DNA of 64,000 nucleotides. Source: Streptomyces nymphaeiformis. Lineage in GTDB: Bacteria; Actinomycetota; Actinomycetes; Streptomycetales; Streptomycetaceae. Where the stretch lies: assembly GCF_014203895.1 (NCBI RefSeq), contig NZ_JACHJY010000005.1, positions 434,001 through 498,000 of the forward strand, in the 5' to 3' direction. Positions 1-8,035 of this stretch are shown here, piece after piece. Below the pieces are notes generated by a model that was given only the letters and a program-made list of their open reading frames with translations, did not search any database and had not been told where the DNA came from. The translations under genes and the position numbers were made by a program. Every line of letters starts with the position of its first letter. The first letter of the stretch is position 1.

Positions 1-531
1 GCCGGGCGTCGGGCCGCCGTCGAGGTAGACGGAGACGGAGTCGCCGAGCATCTGCTGGGCCGCGTCGCAGTCCTCCGGCGCCGGGTGCCCGGTGAGGTTG
101 GCCGAGGTCACGGCCATCGGGCCGACCTCGGTGAGGAGCTCGATCGCGACCGGGTGCAGCGGCATCCGGATGGCGACGGTCCCCCGGCTGTCGCCGAGGT
201 CCCACTGGAGCGACGGCTGGTGCCGGGCGATGAGGGTGAGCGGGCCGGGCCAGAAGGCGTCGACGAGCTCCCAGGCCTGCTCGGAGAAGTCCGTGACGAG
301 GCCGTGGAGGGTGTTCGGGGAGCCGATGAGCACGGGCGTGGGCATGTTGCGGCCGCTGCCCTTGGCGGCCAGCAGGTCCCCGACGGCCTCGCCGCTGAAG
401 GCGTCCGCCCCGATCCCGTACACGGTGTCGGTGGGCAGCACGACCAGCTCGCCCCGGCGAACGGCGGACGCGGCCTCGCGCAGACCGGTCGCGCGGTCGG
501 TCGACTCGTTGCAGTCGTATCGCCGTGCCAT
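1..531 (-). CDS. Sua5/YciO/YrdC-family L-threonylcarbamoyladenylate synthase, C-terminus cut by window edge
   Basis: The gene starts at ATG 531 and runs off the left edge, so 177 codons are visible. The family makes threonylcarbamoyl-AMP from threonine, bicarbonate and ATP, the first step of tRNA t6A37 modification in the cytoplasm. Visible family features are LPTDTVYGIGADAF near residues 32-45, KGRGR near 56-60, and the TSANLTG motif near 142-148, followed by the DGGPTPG segment at the edge. It lies 34 bp downstream of prmC on the same strand, the usual prfA-prmC-sua5 order of actinobacteria, and is probably co-transcribed with them. Whether it has the longer Sua5 C-terminal domain cannot be seen. 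Confidence 0.9.
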   Translation of the reverse strand, partial: MARRYDCNESTDRATGLREAASAVRRGELVVLPTDTVYGIGADAFSGEAVGDLLAAKGSGRNMPTPVLIGSPNTLHGLVTDFSEQAWELVDAFWPGPLTLIARHQPSLQWDLGDSRGTVAIRMPLHPVAIELLTEVGPMAVTSANLTGHPAPEDCDAAQQMLGDSVSVYLDGGPTPG

Positions 532-565
532 CAGTTCCCGTCCTCCTCGTTCACGTCGTGCTTGC

Positions 566-1411
566 TCATGGCATCGCCTTGCGGGCGGTCGCGAACCGCG
601 GCCGGTTGTTGAGGTCCGGGTGGTCGGCGGCGTCGGCCCAGCCCGCCTCCTCGTTGAAGATCCACGGGACCTGCCCGCCCTGGGTGTCGGCGTGCTCGAT
701 GACGACGAGGCCGCCGGGGCGGAGGAGACGGTGGGCGGTGCGCTCGATGCCGCGGATGGTGTCGAGGCCGTCCTCGCCGGAGAAGAGGGCCATCTCCGGG
801 TCGTGGTCGCGGGCCTCGGGCGCCACGTACTCCCACTCGGTGAGCGGGATGTACGGCGGGTTGGAGACGACCAGGTCGACCTGGCCGTCCAGCTCGGGCA
901 GCGCGGTGAGCGCGTCGCCCTCGTGCAGCACGACGCGGGAGCCCTCGACGTTCTTGCGGGTCCACGCGAGCGCGTCCTCGGACAGCTCCACGGCGTGCAC
1001 CCGCGAGCGCGGCACCTCCTGGGCGAGCGCGAGGGCGATCGCCCCGGAGCCGGTGCACAGGTCGACGATGAGCGGTTCGACGACGTCCATGGCGCGTACG
1101 GCGTCTATGGCCCAGCCGACGACCGACTCGGTCTCCGGGCGGGGCACGAAGACGCCGGGCCCCACCTGGAGCTCCAGGTAGCGGAAGAACGCCCGGCCGG
1201 TGATGTGCTGGAGCGGCTCGCGGGCCTCGCGGCGGGCGACGGCCTCCCAGTAGCGGGCGTCGAAGTCCGCGTCCTTGACGTTGTGCAGCTCCCCCCGCTT
1301 GACGCCGTGCACGAACGCGGCGAGCTCCTCGGCGTCGAAACGCGGTGAGGGAACGCCGGCGTCGGCCAGCCGCTGGGTGGCCTGGGCCACCTCGGCAAGC
1401 AGCAGGTTCAC
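566..1411 (-). CDS. prmC: Release factor glutamine N5-methyltransferase PrmC (HemK)
   Basis: This 281-aa protein is of normal PrmC length. It methylates the glutamine of the GGQ loop of release factors using S-adenosylmethionine. The N-terminal helical substrate-binding domain covers about residues 1-85. The Rossmann-fold methyltransferase domain has the SAM-binding DLCTGSGA at 117-124 and the catalytic NPPY at 184-187. The GTG start at 1411 is preceded by GGAGGACCAGC, a good ribosome-binding site. It follows prfA, its substrate gene, by 66 bp, a classical pairing that supports the call. Confidence 0.96.
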   Translation of the reverse strand: MNLLLAEVAQATQRLADAGVPSPRFDAEELAAFVHGVKRGELHNVKDADFDARYWEAVARREAREPLQHITGRAFFRYLELQVGPGVFVPRPETESVVGWAIDAVRAMDVVEPLIVDLCTGSGAIALALAQEVPRSRVHAVELSEDALAWTRKNVEGSRVVLHEGDALTALPELDGQVDLVVSNPPYIPLTEWEYVAPEARDHDPEMALFSGEDGLDTIRGIERTAHRLLRPGGLVVIEHADTQGGQVPWIFNEEAGWADAADHPDLNNRPRFATARKAMP

Positions 1412-1477
1412 GCTGGTCCTCCGTGGTGCGGGGTGGGGCTTGAGGGGGGCCTTACGCTGCGACGGACTTCGCCCGCC

Positions 1478-2554
1478 TCACGCTGCGGCGAGCTTCGCCG
1501 CCGAGTCGGCGTCGACACAGGCCTGGATCATGGCGTCCAGGTCGCCGTCGAGGACCTGGTCGAGGTTGTACGCCTTGAAGCCGACGCGGTGGTCCGAGAT
1601 CCGGTTCTCCGGGAAGTTGTACGTACGGATCTTCTCGGAGCGGTCGACGGTGCGGACCTGGCTGCGGCGGGCGTCGGCGGCCTCGGCCTCGGCCTTCTCC
1701 TGGGCGGCGGCGAGAAGGCGGGAGCGCAGGATGCGCATGGCCTGCTCCTTGTTCTGGAGCTGGCTCTTCTCGTTCTGGCAGGAGGCGACGATGCCGGTCG
1801 GCAGGTGGGTGATGCGGACGGCGGAGTCGGTGGTGTTGACCGACTGGCCGCCGGGGCCGGACGAGCGGTAGACGTCGATGCGCAGGTCGTTGGCGTGGAT
1901 CTCGACGTCGACCTCCTCGGCCTCGGGCGTGACGAGCACGCCGGCGGCGGAGGTGTGGATGCGGCCGGCGGACTCGGTGGCGGGCACGCGCTGGACGCGG
2001 TGCACCCCGCCCTCGTACTTCAGCCGGGCCCAGACGCCCTGGCCGGGCTCCGTGGCGCCGTTGCCGCCCTTGGTCTTCACGGCGACCTGGACGTCCTTGT
2101 AGCCGCCCAGCTCGGACTCGGTGGCGTCGATGATCTCGGTCTTCCAGCCGACGCGCTCGGCGTACCGCAGGTACATCCGGAGGAGGTCGCCGGCGAAGAG
2201 GGCGGACTCGTCGCCGCCGGCTCCCGCCTTGATCTCCAGGATGACGTCCTTGTCGTCGCTGGGGTCGCGCGGGACGAGGAGCAGGCGGAGCTTGTCGGTG
2301 AGCTCCTCGCGCTGCTTCTCGAGTTCCTTGACCTCGGCGGCGAAGTCGGGGTCGTCGTGCATCAGCTCGCGCGCCGTCTCGATGTCGTCACCGGTCTGCT
2401 TCCAGGAGCGGTAGGTGGCGACGATCGGGGTCAGCTCGGCGTAGCGCTTGTTGAGCTTGCGCGCGTTGGCCTGATCGGCGTGGACCGAAGGGTCCGCGAG
2501 CTTGGTCTCGAGGCCGGCGTGCTCGCCGACCAGTTCCTCGACCGCCTCGAACAT
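1478..2554 (-). CDS. prfA: Peptide chain release factor 1
   Basis: This is the class I release factor for UAA and UAG, acting in the ribosomal A site. The 358-aa protein has the usual RF1 length. The PAT codon-recognition tripeptide is at 191-193, which distinguishes it from RF2 (SPF). The peptidyl-hydrolysis GGQ is at 235-237 in SSGPGGQSVNT. The ATG start at 2554 follows AGGAGCTCCCG. It lies between rpmE and prmC, all on the minus strand. The last codons and the next 26 bp form an imperfect 26-bp duplication (1452-1503). Confidence 0.97.
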   Translation of the reverse strand: MFEAVEELVGEHAGLETKLADPSVHADQANARKLNKRYAELTPIVATYRSWKQTGDDIETARELMHDDPDFAAEVKELEKQREELTDKLRLLLVPRDPSDDKDVILEIKAGAGGDESALFAGDLLRMYLRYAERVGWKTEIIDATESELGGYKDVQVAVKTKGGNGATEPGQGVWARLKYEGGVHRVQRVPATESAGRIHTSAAGVLVTPEAEEVDVEIHANDLRIDVYRSSGPGGQSVNTTDSAVRITHLPTGIVASCQNEKSQLQNKEQAMRILRSRLLAAAQEKAEAEAADARRSQVRTVDRSEKIRTYNFPENRISDHRVGFKAYNLDQVLDGDLDAMIQACVDADSAAKLAAA

Positions 2555-2596
2555 CGGGAGCTCCTGGGTTTTCGTGGGTTGCTACGGGACGGCAAA

Positions 2597-2643
2597 GCGC
2601 CGGTCCCGGCCACCCCCGCACGGGGGCGGCCGAAGACCGGCGC
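2597..2643 (-). terminator. Hairpin terminator downstream of rpmE
   Basis: GCGCCGGTC (2597-2605) pairs with GACCGGCGC (2635-2643), and a GC-rich inner stem (CCCCCG/CGGGGG) lies between them. It sits 10 bp after the rpmE stop codon and before the prfA ribosome-binding site. No T-tract follows, as is common for Streptomyces terminators. It may only attenuate read-through into prfA. Confidence 0.6.
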
Positions 2644-2652
2644 AGTGGCTCG

Positions 2653-2874
2653 CTACTTGGCGGAGCCGGCAGCCTTGCCGAAGCGGGCCTCGAAGCGGGC
2701 CACGCGGCCGCCGGTGTCGAGGATCTTCTGCTTGCCCGTGTAGAACGGGTGGCACTCGGAGCAGACCTCGGCACGGATGGTGCCCTCGGTCAGGGTGCTA
2801 CGGGTGGTGAACGACGCGCCACAGGTGCAGCTGACCTGGGTCTCGACGTACTCGGGGTGGATCTCGCGCTTCAA
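2653..2874 (-). CDS. rpmE: 50S ribosomal protein bL31, zinc-binding type
   Basis: This 73-aa protein matches bL31 length. It begins (fM)KREIHPEY. The zinc cysteines are at CTC in the N-terminal half and CSEC before HPFYTGKQK, so this is the C+ (zinc-containing) form rather than the zinc-independent paralogue. I chose the TTG start at 2874 because CTAGGAGACACC lies immediately upstream and homologues start with MKREIHP. The frame stays open 35 codons further upstream, but that stretch has no ribosomal-protein features. It is followed by a hairpin and then prfA. Confidence 0.94.
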   Translation of the reverse strand: MKREIHPEYVETQVSCTCGASFTTRSTLTEGTIRAEVCSECHPFYTGKQKILDTGGRVARFEARFGKAAGSAK

Positions 2875-3019
2875 GGTGTCTCCTAGTTTCGGGAGGGCTC
2901 CGGGTCGCCGCCGCGGGTTGCGGACAGCGTGAACCGGGACCGACGTACCAGTCTGCCAGGGACCGGCCGCATCTCCCAAAACGGGGGTCGGGCCGGAGGT
3001 ATTCCCGGGTTCCCGCCGG

Positions 3020-4114
3020 CTATCTGACGAGGCCGCCGGCCTGGCCCGTGGCGGTGTCCTCGGTGGCCGACGCGGGGATCGGGAGGTCGCCCTTGAGTGC
3101 CTTCCAGACCTGCTGGGCCTGGGCGTCGAGGGGGACGACGCGGTTCGGGTCCCGGGGGTCGTACCGGACGGGCAGCGTGACCATGTGGACGTTGCCCGCG
3201 GAGATGCCGGAGAGGCCCTTGGCGAAGCCCATCAGCTTCTGGACCGAGTCGAGCTCGGAGTCGGGCGTGATGGCCTTGGTGGCGGCGTCGGCGAGGCCGT
3301 ACAGCTTGGTCGGGTTGGTGAGGACGCCGACGCCCTTGACCTGCTCGATGAAGGCCTTCATGAAGGCCTGTTGGAGCTGGATGCGGCCGAGGTCGCTGCC
3401 GTCGCCGACGCTCTTGCGGGTGCGGACGAGGCCGAGGGACTGCTCGCCGTCCAGGGTGTGCGTGCCCGGGGCGAGGTCGAGGTGGCTCTTGGAGTCCTTG
3501 ATGGCCTTCGTGGTGGTGATCTCGACGCCGCCGAGCTCGTCGATGAGCTTCTTGAAGCCGGTGAAGTCGACCTCGATGTAGTGGTCCATGCGGATGCCGG
3601 ACATCGACTCGACGGTCTTGACGGCGCAGGCGGGGCCGCCGACCTCGTACGCGGTGTTGAACATGGCCCGCCGCTCGCCGGGGACGGCGGTCCCCCGGGC
3701 GTCGGTGCAGGAGGGCCGGGTGATGAGGGTGTCGCGGGGTATGGAGACCACGCTGGCCTTCTTGTGGCCCTCGTAGACGTGCACGACCATCGCGGTGTCG
3801 GAGCGGGCGCCGCCCTCGTCCTTGCCGTAGGCGCCGTTGTCGCCGGAGCGGGAGTCGGAGCCGAGGACCAGGATGTCGAGGGAGCCGTTGTCGACGTCGT
3901 CGGGGCGCTCCTTGCCCAGCTGGGCGTTGATGTCGACGCCCTGGAGGTTGCCGTCGAGCTTGAGGTAGACGTAGCCGAGGGCGGCGCCGCCGAGGACGAG
4001 GACCGCGGCGGCCCCCGATATGAGAACGGGCGCCTTGCGCCGCCCGGCGCGCTGCTTGCGGCGGGTGCCGCTGCCGGCGCCGCGGGCGCGGCCGCCCTTG
4101 TTCTGCTCGGTCAT
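3020..4114 (-). CDS. LytR-CpsA-Psr (LCP) family cell-wall polymer ligase
   Basis: LCP enzymes move undecaprenyl-phosphate-linked glycopolymers to peptidoglycan on the outer membrane face. This 364-aa protein has a basic cytoplasmic N-terminus, one membrane helix at about 28-49, and an extracellular LCP domain. Conserved residues are visible in LGSDSR (84-89), RSDTAM (104-109) and SIPRDT (124-129), which bind pyrophosphate and Mg2+ in the family. I chose ATG 4114 because GGGAGGGAAGACG precedes it; the frame extends 43 codons upstream without a better site. It lies between rho and rpmE. Its exact glycopolymer cannot be told from sequence. Confidence 0.9.
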   Translation of the reverse strand: MTEQNKGGRARGAGSGTRRKQRAGRRKAPVLISGAAAVLVLGGAALGYVYLKLDGNLQGVDINAQLGKERPDDVDNGSLDILVLGSDSRSGDNGAYGKDEGGARSDTAMVVHVYEGHKKASVVSIPRDTLITRPSCTDARGTAVPGERRAMFNTAYEVGGPACAVKTVESMSGIRMDHYIEVDFTGFKKLIDELGGVEITTTKAIKDSKSHLDLAPGTHTLDGEQSLGLVRTRKSVGDGSDLGRIQLQQAFMKAFIEQVKGVGVLTNPTKLYGLADAATKAITPDSELDSVQKLMGFAKGLSGISAGNVHMVTLPVRYDPRDPNRVVPLDAQAQQVWKALKGDLPIPASATEDTATGQAGGLVR

Positions 4115-4219
4115 CGTCTTCCCTCCCTCGCCCCTTGGGTTCACCTTCAGTGACGGCTCTGCACCCGAAAGGGTTGCATAGGGGGCCGTGAGGTTTGCGT
4201 GAGCTCTGCCCGGAAACGG

Positions 4220-4256
4220 CACTGCGCCCACCGTGCGGGGCACGGTGGGCGCAGTG
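4220..4256 (-). terminator. Perfect 17-bp hairpin terminator after rho
   Basis: CACTGCGCCCACCGTGC (4220-4236) and its exact reverse complement (4240-4256) enclose a 3-base loop. It lies about 70 bp past the rho stop codon and before the LCP gene. There is no U-tract on either strand. Confidence 0.75.
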
Positions 4257-4324
4257 GTTCACGCAGGTCACGACGGGGTTACGGGACCGGGGTCCGGCTC
4301 TCGTCGTGTGACGCGGCTCTCGCC

Positions 4325-6370
4325 TCAGTCGTTGTTGCTGGCTCCAGGGGTGGTCTTCTGGATCTGGAGCAGGAACTCGCCGTTCGACTTGGTCTGCTTC
4401 ATCTTGTCGAGGAGCAGCTCGATCGCCTGCTGCTGGTCGAGCGCGTGGAGCACGCGACGCAGCTTCCAGGTGATGGAGAGCTCGTCGCTGCCGAGGAGGA
4501 TCTCCTCCTTGCGCGTGCCCGAGGCGTCGACGTCGACGGCCGGGAAGATGCGCTTGTCGGCGAGCTTCCGGTCGAGCTTGAGCTCCATGTTGCCGGTGCC
4601 CTTGAACTCCTCGAAGATCACCTCGTCCATCCGCGAGCCGGTGTCGACCAGCGCGGTGGCCAGGATGGTCAGCGAGCCGCCGTCCTCGATGTTGCGCGCG
4701 GCACCGAAGAAGCGCTTCGGCGGGTAGAGCGCGGTCGAGTCGACACCACCGGACAGGATGCGGCCGGAGGCGGGCGCCGCGAGGTTGTACGCGCGGCCCA
4801 GGCGGGTGATCGAGTCGAGCAGGACGACCACGTCGTGACCCAGCTCCACGAGGCGCTTGGCGCGCTCGATGGCCAGCTCGGCGACGGTGGTGTGGTCCTC
4901 GGCCGGGCGGTCGAAGGTCGAGGAGATGACCTCGCCCTTGACCGACCGCTGCATGTCGGTGACCTCTTCCGGACGCTCGTCGACCAGGACGACCATCAGG
5001 TGGCACTCGGGGTTGTTGTGCGTGATCGCGTTGGCGATCGCCTGCATGATCATGGTCTTGCCGGTCTTCGGCGGGGCCACGATCAGACCGCGCTGACCCT
5101 TACCGATCGGCGACACGAGGTCGATGATGCGGGTGGTGAGCACACCGGGGTCCGTCTCCAGGCGGAGGCGGTCCTGCGGGTACAGCGGGGTCAGCTTGTT
5201 GAACTCCGGGCGGCCGCGGCCGGAGTCGGCGGCCATGCCGTTCGCGGAGTCCAGGCGGACCAGCGCGTTGAACTTCTCGCGGCGCTCGCCCTCCTTCGGC
5301 TGACGCACGGCGCCGGTGACGTGGTCGCCCTTGCGCAGGCCGTTCTTGCGGACCTGGGCGAGGGAGACGTACACGTCGTTCGGGCCGGGCAGGTAGCCGG
5401 AGGTCCGGATGAACGCGTAGTTGTCGAGGATGTCCAGGATGCCCGCGACGGGGATCAGGACGTCGTCGTCGGCGACCTGCGGCTCGCCGGCCTGGAAGTC
5501 GTCACGGCCACGACGGCCACGACGGTCGCGGTAGCGCCCGCGACGCCCGCGGCGGCCGCCCGCCTCGTCGTCGTAGTCGTCCTGCGGGCCGGCCTGCTGG
5601 CCGCCCTGCTGCTGGCCCTGGCCGCCCTGGCCCTGACCCTGACCCTGACCCTGGCCGCCCTGGCGCTGGCGCTGGCCGCCCTGGCCACCGCCCTGCTGCT
5701 CGTCGCCCTTGCGGTCGCGCTGACGGTCACGGCGGTCACGGCGGTCGCCGCGCTCCCCGCGCTCCCCGCGCTCCCCGCGGTCACGGCGGCTGCGGCCCTC
5801 GGCGCCGTCGACGGCGGCCTCGGCCTTGGCGTCGGCCTGCGGCTCGGCCTTGACCTCGCGGGTCTCGGTGCGGGCCTCGGTCTTGACGACCTGGGCGGCC
5901 TCGGCCTTGGCCTCGCCCTCCGGCGAACCGGCGGGCGCGGTGGCACGGCGACGTCGGCGCTCGCCGGCCGGGGCGTCGTCGGCGGCCGGCTGGCCCGGGA
6001 TGTCGATCTGCTGCTGGGCGACGGCCTTCTCCGCCTTGGGCGCGGCGGCCTCGGCGGTCTCGCCCGTGCGGGCCTTGGAGGTGGTGCGGCGCTTCGGCTT
6101 GGTCTCGGCGGCGTCGGCGGTCTTGGCGGGGGCGGCGGAGCCTCCGGCCTGCGCCTCCTTGATGACCTCGATCAGCTGGCTCTTGCGCATGCGCGCGGTG
6201 CCCCTGATGCCGAGGCCGGACGCGACCTGCTGCAGCTCGGCCAGGACCATGCCCTCGAGGCCGGTGCCGGAGCGGCGGCGCCGTGCGGTGCCGGTGGCAC
6301 CTGCGGCGGGCGCGGCGGTGTCGACACTGTTGTCGGCAGTCACGCCCATCAGATCGGTGGTGTCGCTCAC
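4325..6370 (-). CDS. rho: Transcription termination factor Rho with long disordered actinobacterial insertion
   Basis: Rho is a hexameric RNA-dependent ATPase and helicase that ends transcription. The 681-aa protein is much longer than E. coli Rho. A SAP-like Rho_N segment (GLEGMVLAEL, about 37-73) is followed by a roughly 225-residue low-complexity insertion rich in R, G, Q, D and A (about 75-300, including GQGQGQGQGG). After that come the OB-fold RNA-binding domain (about 305-360) and the RecA-like ATPase with Walker A APPKTGKT (432-439). The GTG start at 6370 follows GGGAAGGACCCTTC. The insertion is typical of high-GC actinobacterial Rho and is thought to add RNA binding. A perfect hairpin closes the gene. 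Confidence 0.96.
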   Translation of the reverse strand: MSDTTDLMGVTADNSVDTAAPAAGATGTARRRRSGTGLEGMVLAELQQVASGLGIRGTARMRKSQLIEVIKEAQAGGSAAPAKTADAAETKPKRRTTSKARTGETAEAAAPKAEKAVAQQQIDIPGQPAADDAPAGERRRRRATAPAGSPEGEAKAEAAQVVKTEARTETREVKAEPQADAKAEAAVDGAEGRSRRDRGERGERGERGDRRDRRDRQRDRKGDEQQGGGQGGQRQRQGGQGQGQGQGQGGQGQQQGGQQAGPQDDYDDEAGGRRGRRGRYRDRRGRRGRDDFQAGEPQVADDDVLIPVAGILDILDNYAFIRTSGYLPGPNDVYVSLAQVRKNGLRKGDHVTGAVRQPKEGERREKFNALVRLDSANGMAADSGRGRPEFNKLTPLYPQDRLRLETDPGVLTTRIIDLVSPIGKGQRGLIVAPPKTGKTMIMQAIANAITHNNPECHLMVVLVDERPEEVTDMQRSVKGEVISSTFDRPAEDHTTVAELAIERAKRLVELGHDVVVLLDSITRLGRAYNLAAPASGRILSGGVDSTALYPPKRFFGAARNIEDGGSLTILATALVDTGSRMDEVIFEEFKGTGNMELKLDRKLADKRIFPAVDVDASGTRKEEILLGSDELSITWKLRRVLHALDQQQAIELLLDKMKQTKSNGEFLLQIQKTTPGASNND

Positions 6371-6816
6371 GAAGGGTCCTTCCCTGGAGCGGACGTCGGC
6401 CATCTGGCTCGGCGACCGGTTGTGCTGTCCGGCAGGGTCCTGGTTCGTGGACCGTGTCCGGGGCGGTGGTCCCGCCGGGTACGGCGGAGAGAAAACGTGC
6501 TGTGGGTCCGGCCCGAGCGCCCCCTGCTCGGCCCTCGGCTCGAAAGAAGAGCGAGGGGTGTCGTGCCGGTTCCGGAGCGTGCTCGAAACTGCTCAGGCAG
6601 GCTGCTCAGGCAGTTGGGGAGGCTCCCGGAAGAATCGGTGGTCCCTGATGGGGACACTCAGCACCGCGCCACAAAGGCGCCGGGTGCTGACTTGAGGTTA
6701 ACACTACCGGCTCCAACAAACATTCCCCCTCTCCCTCACCGGCAATCTCCTGTCCGAGACGCTGCCCGGCGCCCCGGCCGTCCGAGGCGCTGCCCGGCGC
6801 CCCGGACGTCACACGC
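6371..6816. promoter_or_regulatory. 446-bp rho leader/promoter region, no convincing gene
   Basis: This is an unusually long gap between the thrB stop and the rho start. On the rho strand it holds a stem (arms 6659-6670 and 6676-6689, loop of 5) just downstream of an AT-richer stretch (TTGTTGGAGCCGGTAGTG then TTAACC near 6696-6720) that could be the promoter. There is also a direct repeat GCTCAGGCAG at 6591-6600 and 6604-6613. A short open frame across 6606-6812 has no ribosome-binding site or recognisable features. A long leader would fit autoregulation of rho, but that is inference. Confidence 0.4.
6752..6807. repeat. Two tandem 28-bp direct repeats between thrB and rho
   Basis: Copy 1 (6752-6779) and copy 2 (6780-6807) are identical except for two bases. 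Each contains GCTGCCCGGCGCCCCGG. They lie directly after the thrB stop codon. Confidence 0.85.
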
Positions 6817-7734
6817 CTAGGGCGCCAGCGGCAGGACGCTCGCCCCGGACGCGTCGAGGTCGAGCCGGTTGGCGGCCCAGCCCTCGCCCGCGAGGCGGGC
6901 GACCTTGTCGGCCGTCCCGTGTTCGGCCAGCGCGAGGACCGTGGGGCCCGCGCCGGAGATGACCGCGGGGACGCCGTCCGCGCGCAGCCGGTTCACGAGG
7001 GCGATGCTCTCCGGCATCGCGGGGGCCCGGTACTCCTGGTGCAGCCGGTCCTCGGTGGCCGCGAGCAGCAGCTCGGGGCGGCGGGTCAGGGCCTCGACGA
7101 GGAGGGCGGCGCGGCCGGCGTTCGCGGCGGCGTCCACGTGCGGGACGGTGCGCGGCAGGAGTCCGCGGGCGGTCTCGGTCAGCACGGGCTTCCCCGGCAC
7201 GAAAACCACCGGAACGATGGAATCCGAAGGATCCATCCTGATCGCCCGCGCGGCACCGGACTCGGTCCAGGCGAGCGTGAATCCGCCGAGCAGACAGGCG
7301 GCGACGTTGTCGGGGTGGCCCTCGATCTCGGTGGCCAGCTCCAGGAGCGCGGCCTCGTCGAGCTTGGCGTCCCCGCCTATGGTCACGGCGCGGGCGGCGA
7401 CGATGCCGGCGCAGATGGCGGCGGAGGAGGAGCCGAGGCCGCGGCCGTGCGGGATGCGGTTGGCGCAGACGACCTCGAGGCCGCGCGGCTGTCCGCCGAG
7501 CAGGTCGAAGGCCGTGCGCAGGGAGCGTACGAGCAGGTGGCGCTCGTCGCGCGGGAGCGTCTCGGCGCCCTCACCGGCGATGTCGACGTGCAGCCCGGAG
7601 TCGGCGACCCGGACGACGACGTCGTCGTAGAGCCCCAGCGACAGGCCGAAGGCGTCGAAGCCCGGGCCGAGGTTGGCGCTGGTGGCGGGGACGCGCACCC
7701 GTACGGCGGCGGCGCGGAACGCTGGACCGGCCAT
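6817..7734 (-). CDS. thrB: Homoserine kinase
   Basis: This GHMP kinase phosphorylates homoserine for threonine synthesis. The 305-aa length is normal. The GHMP ATP-binding motif PHGRGLGSSSAA is at 95-106, and a glycine-rich SGAGPTVLAL segment lies in the C-terminal third. I chose ATG 7734 because AAGGAGAG lies 10 bases upstream; the frame runs 41 codons further upstream through the thrC-thrB spacer without family similarity. It is the last gene of the hom-thrC-thrB cluster but is separated from thrC by 301 bp with two inverted repeats, so it may have its own promoter. Confidence 0.95.
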   Translation of the reverse strand: MAGPAFRAAAVRVRVPATSANLGPGFDAFGLSLGLYDDVVVRVADSGLHVDIAGEGAETLPRDERHLLVRSLRTAFDLLGGQPRGLEVVCANRIPHGRGLGSSSAAICAGIVAARAVTIGGDAKLDEAALLELATEIEGHPDNVAACLLGGFTLAWTESGAARAIRMDPSDSIVPVVFVPGKPVLTETARGLLPRTVPHVDAAANAGRAALLVEALTRRPELLLAATEDRLHQEYRAPAMPESIALVNRLRADGVPAVISGAGPTVLALAEHGTADKVARLAGEGWAANRLDLDASGASVLPLAP

Positions 7735-7914
7735 CGCTCGTTGACTCTCCTTGATTGCGAAACGGTGTTTCGGACAGCGGGTGGTGCAAGAGAAGTACTC
7801 GGGGACCCGGGCCCCGGAGGGCCGTTTCGGCCGCGGAGGCGACAACGGCAACGACACCGCGCATATGCGTCGGGGTGGGTTCGGTACAGCCTATCGAAGG
7901 AAGGTTCTGTGGCG

Positions 7915-7972
7915 ACATAGGGCGCACAGGAGGCGCACGATGCGTGTCGCGAGCCATCCTGTGCGCCTATGT
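7915..7972. repeat. Imperfect inverted repeat in the thrC-thrB spacer
   Basis: ACATAGGGCGCACAGGA (7915-7931) pairs with TCCTGTGCGCCTATGT (7957-7972) with one bulged G and a 25-base loop. It lies immediately next to the perfect thrC hairpin. It could be a second terminator element or an operator for thrB. Confidence 0.6.
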
Positions 7973-7973
7973 A

Positions 7974-8006
7974 GGTTCCTGATCGGGTTTCACCCGATCA
8001 GGAACC
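7974..8006 (-). terminator. Perfect 15-bp hairpin after thrC
   Basis: GGTTCCTGATCGGGT (7974-7988) and ACCCGATCAGGAACC (7992-8006) form an exact stem with a 3-base loop, about 30 bp beyond the thrC stop codon. There is no T-tract. It probably terminates or attenuates hom-thrC transcription before thrB. The rest of the 301-bp spacer (7735-8035) holds only the adjoining inverted repeat and the thrB ribosome-binding site. Confidence 0.7.
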
Positions 8007-8035
8007 GGCGGAGCCGTGCTGTTTCAGGCCCTTTT

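Noticed and set aside
6606..6812. Short leader peptide gene before rho
   Set aside because: No ribosome-binding site or conserved features; overlaps the 28-bp tandem repeat and a stem.
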